Source: Triatoma infestans (lineage: Eukaryota; Arthropoda; Insecta; Hemiptera; Reduviidae). From it: 64,000 bases of DNA. Positions 55,115 through 64,000 of this stretch are shown piece after piece. Made by a program: the position numbers and the translations under genes. The stretch spans positions 1-64,000 of the forward strand of contig JAAEAF010002706.1 of assembly GCA_011037195.1 (NCBI GenBank). The letters are read 5' to 3'. Under the pieces are notes generated by a model. That model made no database searches, had not been told where the DNA came from, and saw only the letters and a program-made list of their open reading frames with translations. Positions within the stretch are counted from its first letter, which is position 1. Every line of letters begins with the position of its first letter.

Positions 55115-57119
55115 GTATATAAAGATATGCGTGCGTTCTTTTCCTACCCTGTTTGATTATTTCATAGAGAGAAATCATATCAATTTTCGTTCGGTTTTAA
55201 CAGCCATATTTGAATATCACCATATTTTTTTAAACCTGACCCTGAAGACTTTCAGACAGGTGTGTTATTTTTATAATTTGGTTAAATTTGAAGGTCCATT
55301 TGCATGTGACCGAGTCAGTCTGCGTCCTTGGATGTCTCAACATGGAACTAGTCTTTCTCCAGATGGCATGACATAATCGTACTTGACTATAACCTTTTTC
55401 TTTCACAAGATTCATATTTTATTTTATCCAATGATTTACTTTTCTAAATATTGAAATAAACTATCATCTTCTCTCAGCGTAATCTGAGATATTTCATCGT
55501 CTTAATTTAATTTATTTATTTATTCTAATTAAGTGGATTTGTCAGACATTCCACAAACTTAGAATTTTCATTTAGTTATAACAGATGTCACCATTCTCCA
55601 AGAGCGTCATCTATAAAAAATTTTAGAATATTTACTTATATGCCGACCGTTTTGTATTTGAAGCAAGAATTCTTTAATTGATTGGAAGATTGAGTTCATT
55701 AAAAGTAATAATATTTTACATGTTAAAATTATTCCATTATTAGTGAATAAGTCCATACTTTTAAACTTTAGAGACTGTATAAGTTTTTTTCTAATCTCTA
55801 GAGAATAAAAGCTATCACACTGTTGACACGTTGCAATAAACAAATTTTATGGTAGTTACAAAATTGCTAATGAATATCAAATAATAATATATTAATGAAA
55901 ATTAAATTAAATATTAGAGTTATTCAATAAATAAAGCGACAAAGAACTAAAATTAATGAATATCTTTATAAGAATAACGATATTTTCAGTAACTTAAGTT
56001 GGCATACTTACCATTAGTTTAAAACAGCTGTTTGATAACAGCTTCAGTACACATAACCTCTACCATTCATTTAACAATGTTTTCAATCTAGAAATCTACC
56101 CTTTGGAATAACAGCATTCAGTGATAAGATTTATGGTTTCAAATGAGATGGATACAAATCTGATTGCTTAATGAAGACGGTGTGAGTTGTACGAATCATG
56201 CCAGATTAATACAAGTAAAAATGGGTTGTTAAATTCAGTAGTGGCTGAACTAATATGTCTGATTTACAACGTGCGGGGAAGACCAGCTCGGTTTGATGCT
56301 TGTATTCAAGAATGTAGACTGAACTATCATAAATCAAGTAGCAGGTTCCAAGACGGCTGATTTACTATCATAAAAGATATTAGACTGCATTTTTTTAGGG
56401 AATCCTAAGAATTTTTGTGTGAAGGAGATAGATTTTTGGAAAGATTTATGAGTCGACATGTGACGAGACGGAACATGAATCCAAGCTATTGTGTGGAAGC
56501 ATCTCCAAGGAGGAAATATCAAATCCAGCCATCATCGGCCGGCAAAGGCGTTATCGTTAATTATGTTTTAGGGAGTGAAATGTCCAATTTTCTACAATTT
56601 CACAATTTTTTTTGGAAGGAAATCAGTAGTTAGGAAGATACTTGAAAGTAAACTAAAGCTGCGATCCTGAAAACGTAATTTGCAGAGGGAAAGGATCATT
56701 CATTGCAGAACAGAACTTAAAGTGGGAAGGTCAGCCAAGATCTCGCATTTTCAGATTTCTTGACGTTTAGTCCCATCAGGGAGTAATTTGTGGCGTCAAG
56801 TTTTACGAAGTTCAAGAAAGAAGTGAAAGCATATGTATAAAACTGGCTCTCACTTCAAGTTAAGGAATATTTTGCTGCCGGCACATAATAACTAGCAGAG
56901 ATAGAACATGTATTTGGGCTGATGTCAAATGTAGGTAAATTATGACGTAATGACTTCGTAATAAACTGAATATATTTTTAACATTTTTAAAATTACTTTG
57001 ACTAAGTTGTAAATTATCAGAAAGCATTATATAATTGTTTAACTCTAACCAAACTTATTATAACCATTCCAGTATATCTTTTCCATTTCGTTAAATTTAC
57101 AATGTCCTACTTGTTTTAT
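55115..57119. other. unassigned sequence right of mariner
   Basis: AT-rich with a moderately GC-rich patch at 56330-56900. No protein signature, RNA gene or dispersed repeat is recognised. Confidence 0.4.
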
Positions 57120-57480
57120 GCATCCAGTTTACTTTCTCTTACCCTGTAGTAGGAAGTATTGCGAGCGTGACAAATTTTGAAATAGAATACTCACCGAAAT
57201 ACATGTTTTCAGGTCGCCAGAGTCGAAAAAAATGATTTTAGCGGAAGGTACTTGTGTGCGCGTAGGTAGGTGTGAGTGGGAATGTCTCAGAAACGGAAAA
57301 ACGGGAAGCTCAAACTTGATATTCTGTTTAGGTAGTACCACCTCCACACCACGTAACCTGACAGTAAGGTCAAAATCAGGTCAAATTTGTCTATGGGAAG
57401 TGCAACTTTACTGTTTTTCTTTTGTTTCCCTTGATTTTTCGAAATATTATTTTTGGTGCTATTTGGAAAGCTGATGCTTA
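57120..57480 (+). repeat. dispersed repeat DR, head part
   Basis: ACTTTCTCTTACCCTGTAG, AGGAAGTATTGCGAGCGTG, ACCGAAATACATGTTTTC, TTTTAGCGGAAGGTACTTG, GGAAGCTCAAACTTGATATT, then GGGAAGTGCAACTTTACTG. Confidence 0.7.
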
Positions 57481-57621
57481 AGCTTTCCGGTATATTTCTC
57501 CATTTGTATACAGGTATTTAGTGTTCCATCACCTGGTGGAAAATATGGTAAATATAAAGTATTTAATAAAAAATCGCGACTTTTAGAAAATTTGTCTATG
57601 AGAACTGTGAGTGATTAAGAA

Positions 57622-57624
<3 letters not shown>

Positions 57625-57660
<36 letters not shown>

Positions 57661-57682
57661 GTATGTATGTATGTATGTTTCA
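57625..57682 (+). repeat. compound microsatellite (GT)n(ATGT)n
   Basis: About 13 GT units, TATATATGTGT, then four ATGT units followed by TTCAGACCAG, which resembles a worn dispersed-repeat tail. Confidence 0.95.
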
Positions 57683-57689
57683 GACCAGT

Positions 57690-59200
57690 ATCATTTTTAC
57701 TAAAAACTGAAAATGTTTACAATTTTTCTTATACAGAATTAATATAAAAGAAATATATATTTAAATCTGCTAAATATGAATGATACAGACCCACCTGTTG
57801 GTGGACATTTGGCAAGAAATATTTTGGTGAATATTGCCAATAATTGTAAACTCATCCTGAATTGGACTTCAAAGGCCTGAATGACTTTTTAGTTTTTACA
57901 TTTTAAAAGTATTTGTGCATATACGAGTACATATTATAATATTTATATATTTACCCGACCAGGAGAAAAGCTTGTTAAACAGTTCAAAGACACTAGCCGA
58001 CAGTTGTAATTCGTAACTGTCATTCGTTCCGACATATATTTTATTTAATGTAGATTGAACTGTATTTCATTGGCGTAAAAATGAATGTTGACTAAATTTT
58101 GTTCTTTTCATTTTTTCAACTGTAACAAGTAAGAAATAAATATTACCAGACAAAAATATTACAAATATTTAATACAATATAACCCTTATCACAAATAACT
58201 CCATCCAAAATTTCAAAATATCAATTTAACCATATTTAAATTTAAAATAAAAGTCTGATATAAAACAATGCACTACATTCTTTAATTGCTCTGAAATCAG
58301 TTTTATCCTAATATTTTCGAATATTGAAAATTTTCGAATAATGAAACCGATTTTTTTCCTAATATTCTTGCAGTGCATTCAGTGAAACTTTTGTCTTTTG
58401 TATATTCAACCATATCGAGTATGCCGGTTATTAAAATCAGTAAATTGTAATTGCAATGCAATGATAACACGAAATATGATGCTCTTTTGAGTTCTTTTCT
58501 TATATTATTGAGGTGATATTTATGGATCACCTCTCCTGGACAGTTGCAAGGAGAAGTTCAACTAAAGCAGTTCTTGAGAAATTCACTGTTTATGTATAAA
58601 GAAAACCAATTCATTTAATGACAATAAATTTAATAGGAAAATCGGCCGAAGACTTTGATGCAGTTTTGAATGCTAAAATTCCCGATTTTAAATTGCAATA
58701 ATCAAGAAATGATTTAGAAACTTTTAGGGTTAAAATTTTAGAGTTTTAGGGTTAAATACCAGCATTGCTTTGGAATGTCATTATTGGAAAGCTTAACGAT
58801 CCAGCTTTTCTGGAATCCCACGCATATTTCAATGTTCCTGGATGAATCATTCAAATAGAGGTCTCACTAGATTTGCATGTACAAAGAGTTAGTTAAAGAA
58901 AATAGTTAACCAATCTTATGTAAATCACAAAAATCTGAGAGAAAAAACAGCATATGAAGATTCTACTTTTCGCTGACAGATTTTGATGGGAATCTTCAGT
59001 TACTTTCCACTGATTATGTGGGTGTGATTTTTGTGAGAAGGTTGAGAGGGGCTGTAATATATAAAAACCAATAATAAACAATATTTTCACTCTCCCATAT
59101 TTTTTATTATGTCTTGAAGAATCTCAAAAAATGTATCTACGGGGGAAAAATTTAATTACCAAAACTTGATATAACCGGAGTATTTCATGTTATAGCAAGT
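57690..59200. other. no clear gene; weak repeat traces
   Basis: AT-rich. 58880-59190 has faint reversed dispersed-repeat similarity (GAAAATAGTTAACCAATC, TTGATGGGAATCTTCAG). Confidence 0.35.
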
Positions 59201-59224
59201 TGTAGATTGTAGATTTTTGTAGGG

Positions 59225-59435
59225 GATTATTGCAATGCGACGTGAAAGATTGTGCCCCAGTGCCTTCTCCAATGCACAGCCGCCCTCTAAGCAGCGTTTT
59301 CTAGCTACAGACAACACTGCCCATCACCGGACAGTGAGATGTAGAGGCCCCTAGGAAGAAAAAATCTAAGGGCAGCATGCTGGATTCGAACCCGGGACCT
59401 CCGCGTTGCTAGTCTCTGAGCTTAATCTCTTCCTT
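59225..59435 (-). mobile_element. tRNA-headed repeat, family 2, reverse orientation
   Basis: The plus strand shows CCTAGGAAGAAAAAATCTAAG and then GATTCGAACCCGGGACCTCC and GCGTTGCTAG, the reverse complement of the body start and head of the copies at 44390 and 46462. CACTGCCCATCACCGGACAG matches the reversed TCGGTGATG block. The head is diverged past the B box. Confidence 0.72.
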
Positions 59436-59439
59436 CTCC

Positions 59440-59640
59440 CTTGGCTTTCGCCAATTAACTAGGGACGGAGACCCTAGTTTGTGTACTGTGTTTGTCCTTG
59501 TCTGTAAAGTATAGAGTGTATTGTGTACTGTTCTGATGAAGTGCATGGAATACTGAGCTGTGGTAACCCGTGGGGTCGCTACTCCCAAGTAACTGCATGC
59601 AACAGATACCCCTTGCGGGCTTATACGCAAAACAAAACAA
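59440..59640. other. GC-richer sequence next to the reverse tRNA-headed repeat, unassigned
   Basis: The segment includes GGGACGGAGACCCTAG, GTGGTAACCCGTGGGGTCGC and CCCTTGCGGGCTTATACGC. Frames exist on both strands but none resembles a protein I know. It could be the upstream part of a longer element related to the tRNA-headed family, or an old transferred host sequence. Confidence 0.3.
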
Positions 59641-59819
59641 TTTTGTTATTGTGAATCAAATAATGACTTTTTTTTCTCTTTCTCTTATTGCTGGAAGAGA
59701 TTTCAGCAGATATGTTTTTTGCCTGAACAAAATATCTCAAAATCAAAAACGCACAGAAACTTGGTTACATTGCTTCCCAGCGATAAAAAAAAACACAAAA
59801 ATCCTGGAAAAACTTAAAA

Positions 59820-61290
59820 TAAAAGTGATAGGCATTTATGTAAGTAGATAGTGTACCAAGAAAATCGTTAAAGCAATTTTCGAGAAACTGAAAAAACAAA
59901 ACAAAACTGTAATGTTACAATTCCGGTAGGGGGATTTTTATCGAAACCTAGAGAGTGTAGAATCCCGGCAGTCTAAACGGAATATCAAATTTGAGCTTCC
60001 TGCGATCTTATCATTTCTGAGATATTTGTTGGTATTCACGTAAACTTGTGTATAAAGTAATATGCAAATAAGCCATTTCCTTAGAAATGTTTTTTTCCCT
60101 AATCAGTGGCCTCGAAAAGTCTATTTTCAATTAATTCTCAATTTCAAAAGTTTGTCACACGCCCGAATACTTACTTCCTCTTTCACCAATAAAAGAAAGT
60201 AAAAAATAAAAAACATAACACTATTAACATGATTAAATAATACCGTATAACAAAGGTCAAATAAACGATGCTTTTATTTATAAACCGTTGTTTATATCGA
60301 GTGAAGATCAACACTACACTTGTATAGTATTATTTGCTGTCATATATTCACATAAAAAACTTCAAAATGAGTGAAGCGGATACCAGTTCCTCTTTAATGT
60401 AAGTTTGGCTTGAGTTGTTATTACTTGTGTTGTTTGTGCTTGAAATGGGATAACATCATGGTTAATTTGTTTTAGACAGAAACTTTGCTTCTATTTATAT
60501 GTTTATATAAACATTTATCACTTTCATCTCTGATTTAAAAAAAAAAAATCAAATCGCGTCCTTATCAAATTTGCATTTTCACCGGAAATACATGTTTTAG
60601 TGTATCGTTTCGTACGGTTTCATAAAATGAAACATTACCATGACTTTCTATTATTGTAGTTATAACAATTTTAATTTACTTTTATTTTGGCTTACCTAAT
60701 TTTGTAGAGGTGGTGAGGAGTATACTTGACCCATCCCCCTGTCAGGAAAGTTTATTAAGGGTAGTTTACCTTTAAGCCAAAACGACAGTTTTCCTTGAAC
60801 ATCCCTAATACCAATCATTCTGGAAAAATTGTAAGTGACACGCGGTTTTCTTCAAACATGGAATTCTAGCAATTTTTAATGTACCCTAATACTGCTTTAA
60901 TATATAAAACTAGACATTAGACTGAATACAGAGGAAAGCTTAATTTGTAGTCCTCCATCCTAATAATCCTCCCAAAATCAATTTTCTGGAAAATAAAAGT
61001 AATAGGCGTTCAGGTTTCAGTTAGGAAAACATGAAAGAAAGAAATTAATAAAACTTAGTAAAATTGGAATCCGTTGATTGATTTTGTTCGAAATCTTCAT
61101 GTCAGATGGTTGGAATATCAAGTGTGAGCTTACTGCAATTTTTCGTGTTCGAGATATTTGGTTCACACACACACGATTTGCTAAAAAAAACAACTTGTTT
61201 TTTATACTCTGGGGTCTTCAAAATCGTGTGTTTCCGGTAAAAACTCTTTACAGAAAAATTTAACAAGATCGTATTACTTCCTATTATGGC
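59820..61290 (-). repeat. two DR copies, minus strand
   Basis: 59820-60195: AAGAAAATCGTTAAAGC, GAGCTTCCTGCGATCTTATC, GTCTATTTTCAATTAATTC, TACTTCCTCTTTCACC. 60820-61290: TTCTTCAAACATGGAATTC, TCATGTCAGATGGTTGG, GTGTGAGCTTACTGCAAT, GTGTTTCCGGTAAAAACTC. A plus-strand head fragment (TTTTCACCGGAAATACATG) lies between them at 60579. Confidence 0.62.
60367..60398 (+). CDS. possible first coding exon (MSEADTSSSL...), speculative
   Basis: An ATG in a good context (TTCAAAATGA) opens MSEADTSSSL and runs into AT|GTAAGTTTGG, a near-perfect splice donor in phase 2. The composition (acidic/Ser-rich start) is typical of eukaryotic N-termini. The 200 bp upstream (TATAAACCG at 60280) is not obviously repeat-derived. 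No partner exon was found, so this may be chance. Confidence 0.2.
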
Positions 61291-61299
61291 AGCAATATG

Positions 61300-62938
61300 A
61301 AGTAATATGTAAGCTATTACGACTTCGTATATAAAACATCTTTTTTTATAAAATGAAAATTTAAATATTACTAAGAAATAACTAAATACAGCTTCATATA
61401 AAAAAGAAAAACTTTCTAGCGTTGTGCCATTTTATGAAATTCATGAGACTCTTCTACCGGCACTTTTATGGGGATATTTTATGAGTAGCGTTGAATTAAA
61501 ATACCGTTACTGTTGCATACAGTATATTTCGTTATGTACAACTCCAATAAGTTAATACGTTAGCTAACTGTGCCTGTTTCAATCTTTTATAATTTGTCTA
61601 AAAGTCCCTTTATTTATGTCACTATTGCTTTACTTACAAACACACACACACACACCAAATATGTATATTCAGACCATTCCCTAAAACATTTCATTTCATC
61701 CTCAGGGAAGCCCAGTTTTTCAACAATTTGACACGATTGCAATACTTCCTATTATAGCAATCAGAGAAAATAAAAATGTATAAAAAACATTTCATAGAAT
61801 AGAATAGAAGGGGGGGTGAGCCTCATTCCACGGCATCCTACAAATTGAGGTCTGTTGTGGATCAAAAAAAAAAAAAATTTCATAGTATAATGAGTTTTTG
61901 AATTGCCCGAAAATGTTACAATTCATTAAGTAACACTTTTTAAAATAGTGTTATATTTATATTTTAGAAGTAAGTACACAAATAAGAGTTTAAGTAAAAT
62001 AATATAAGTTCAGAGCGATGGAGATGGGTTAGCTCTTGCTGACTTCTTGTAGAATAGTTTTATAACGAGTTAGTCACTCACTGGATATATGTCATTTCTA
62101 ATACTATTTTACTATTTATGTGCTAATACTATTAAGCGGGTGGAATAGTCCTTCCAATCTACCACAGTATACATATTTCTCCCCATCATTGATTCGGGTT
62201 CATACTTCACAATTTGGAGCAAAAATGCACTGAAGCGACACTAAGTGTGCATTTCTAGCCGCGGAATTTCGATATTTTTAGTCTGATAATTCGGAATACA
62301 TCTGAAGGCATTACTCGATTCTCGACGTGTTTTAGTATTTACAGCACAAAAAGGGAATTTTTGCGGGACTGTTAATGGGAGCAACTATTAGTCCGGTATC
62401 TTTCAGCTATACTGTTCTGACAAACCTGACCTCTTCACAATAAGAATTACTGGCTTATATACGCTCTAAGGATCCTTAACGAAAATGTCCGCCCTTCTCA
62501 TGATTTCGAAAACGGAAACTGCTTCTTTCTTTGCTTCGGAAACTGCAAATTAATAAACCCAAGAAATACGCTGCAAACAAAAAGTCCGTCGACTACAAAT
62601 ATCCTGGATGCAATACTCATCTAAGTACTATCGTAACAGTTGGAATATGGTTGCAGAGAGAGAGAGACAAGCAACAAGTGTAGTGTTAGCTCAAGGTAAA
62701 TTCTTTCAGATTTTGTTGTTGCTTATTCCCGCTGATGATTTAGTACTTATTGTAGACTTTTACAAGACTCATTAGAAGACATAGACTTCGAATTTACCCT
62801 GCTTTTATTCAAATTGTTGGGAAGTTTGGGCAGAGCTTGTCGTTTCTAGTCTTGTGGCAGCCCATTCGAGCGATTCATTAGCATCGGCTTGTCATATGCG
62901 CAGTATATATTATTTATACCTGAATCTATCGAGGCGCT
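61300..62938. other. mostly unassigned
   Basis: Reversed dispersed-repeat head traces and a short (AC)n tract at 61640-61760, the A-tailed insert at 61798, then sequence without repeats. A GA-rich tract occurs at 62656. Confidence 0.35.
61798..61876 (+). mobile_element. 79-bp poly(A)-tailed insert with 9-bp TSD
   Basis: ATTTCATAG occurs at 61789-61797 and again at 61877-61885. Between them is AATAGAATAGAAGGGGGGGT, GAGCCTCATTCCACGGC, ATCCTACAAATTGAGGTC, TGTTGTGGATC and then at least 13 A. A terminal A-run plus a duplicated target implies reverse transcription of a short RNA or a heavily 5'-truncated one. The source RNA is not recognised. Confidence 0.6.
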
Positions 62939-63060
62939 TTTGTGCGATGGCAGAAAACATGGAATCAGTGGCGCTATTGTGTAAATCACTTATAAAAAAA
63001 ATAAAACAGGAATATACGATTCAAACACTCATATACCAAGTAGTTGCACACTTCAACTAA
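62939..63060 (+). CDS. short open frame in unique sequence, uncertain
   Basis: From ATGGCAGAAAACATGG at 62947 the frame reads MAENMESVALLCKSLIKKIK and ends ...YQVVAHFN at a TAA. The start context is good and the sequence is not one of the recognised repeats. A possible donor (GTGTAAATC) lies within it. It may be a first exon, a micro-ORF or chance; no homology is recognised. Confidence 0.15.
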
Positions 63061-64000
63061 TTATACAGCCTAATTTTGCAAGGTATTAGTGTGAATGTTT
63101 ACAGTATCAGTGTGTAAAGTGTTATGTCATTCCCAGAGATGCCAGAAATGTTCTTACTTTGGAAAGCGTCTGGTCCACTTCCACCTACCAAGATTACTAG
63201 ATAGTAAATGGAACTCACGACAATTAAACTCAAAATTATCTGCTTCACGAATACTTCAGAACCTGGTTCAGTTTATCTTTTTCGTCTCATTGTGGAGAAA
63301 TTCACTGCACAGATATAATAATTAAATTTTCTTCATTACGCCCAGAAATAGTTCATATATGGTTTTGAAATTATGTTATATATATATATATAATATTTAC
63401 ATGTGTATGAATATATGTGTGTGTGTGTGTGTATACCAGTAGATTTAAAGAGAAATCATTCATTATCCACTTGGTTGATGCACTATTATACATAAAATAT
63501 TGCTGGTGTGAAAATCTGTGTTAATAACTTTTTTTTAAATAAATCACAAAGTTAAAATCGTTTTTTCAAATGCCAAAAATGCTTCTAAAACAGCTGTTTA
63601 CCTTTTTATTTTTATTATTTTTTTTTTGCAACAGAATTCAGCTAAAATCAATAAATAAAGTCATGTACTTTTAATTTCTTTGGAGATTTGAATGAAATCG
63701 TAATAATATACTCGAAAATATTACAGATTAGGTTTAACATTTTTAAATAAATAAATAAACAAAAATATTTTTATCAGAAATTCTGTTTTTTGTTTTTGTT
63801 TATTATTGTTAAACATCACCTAATTTTTTATAATAACCTTTCTATTTGTTCTGAAGGTAACCTCCCTCTTTTCATTTAAAAATCACTTTCAGAGTTTTGA
63901 TCTCTTTTTATTTTTTTTTTTAGAGTAAAGTGTACTATAACGCCAGTTTATTTGCTACATTGGTACGGCTGAATTCGAATTAGTAGAAAGCCAAAACTGT
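63061..64000. other. no recognised feature; AT-rich end of window
   Basis: (TA)n at 63378 and a (GT)n tract at 63415-63432, then AT-rich sequence with T-runs. Confidence 0.4.

Noticed and set aside
54877..55376. Frames on both strands around the right end of mariner
   Set aside because: They consist of mariner TIR/UTR and the (GT)n(GA)n tract.
1..64000. CRISPR array, bacterial operons, riboswitches, rho-independent terminators
   Set aside because: Composition, transposon content and absence of long coding frames show a eukaryotic genome. The evenly spaced repeats at 2311 and 23576 have no spacers. The hairpins at 22347 are not linked to genes.

Overview
The window is AT-rich eukaryotic DNA dominated by mobile-element relics and microsatellites. 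There is no operon structure and no convincing host protein-coding gene. A mariner-family transposon, LINE reverse-transcriptase tails, tRNA-derived SINEs, a pogo-like MITE, Penelope-type fold-back elements and many (GT)n/(CA)n tracts point to an animal, probably an invertebrate. I cannot name the species from sequence alone. The only long open frame with a recognisable complete catalytic core is the mariner transposase (53906-54853, minus). Nearly all other open frames are short chance frames in repeats.

The commonest component is one dispersed repeat, called DR here, present in roughly 30-40 full or partial copies on both strands. A full copy is about 0.75-1.1 kb. Its head is a GTAAGAGGAAGTATTG motif followed by TTTTCACCGGAAATAC, then TTTTTAGCGAATGG, then a GT-rich microsatellite. 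Two or three related modules of about 270-320 bp follow, each carrying CCGGAAGTGCG, GATTTTCTCGAAAACGG and CACTTTTATTTGAAACATTT. The tail is AGAGAAAGTTGTGTGAGTG followed by TTTCACACCAGATTTTT. I recognise no coding capacity in it.

Other insertions lie between or inside DR copies. From left to right: a 9 x 25 bp minisatellite (2311-2535); a fold-back element with a 13-bp target-site duplication (2718-3020); a tRNA-headed SINE (4136-4370); a LINE-like 3' end with a 14-bp duplication (15869-16323); a LINE RT relic (19205-19480, minus); a short fold-back relative (21619-21684); a TIR element carrying a 3 x 35 bp tandem array (23518-23946); a nested fold-back pair (32258-32830); another LINE RT tail (33241-33750); a compact fold-back copy (39027-39244); a pogo/Tigger-like MITE (40153-40540); two more tRNA-headed repeats (44390 and 46462); a third fold-back family (52766-53111); mariner (53772-55044); a reverse-strand tRNA-headed repeat (59225-59435); and a tiny A-tailed insert (61798-61876).

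The most interesting system is a set of at least three sequence-distinct fold-back families. They share one design: two inverted arms of about 120-150 bp, a 25-42 nt asymmetric tail and a 12-14 bp target-site duplication. In two families each arm carries a motif of the form CTGANGA - hairpin - GAAA - CCGGTC, which closely resembles a minimal hammerhead ribozyme. This architecture matches what is known of Penelope-like retroelements (inverted pseudo-LTRs, a tail of about 34 bp, hammerhead motifs), but no Penelope reverse transcriptase is visible here. The copies form a size series down to a 17-bp insert that contains only the tail.

Ordinary stretches, including 10.7-12.4 kb, 14.9-15.85 kb, 55.1-57.1 kb and 61.3-64 kb, show AT-rich unique-looking sequence without recognisable genes. 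Two tiny ATG-to-splice-donor candidates (12413-12433 and 60367-60398) are listed at low confidence.
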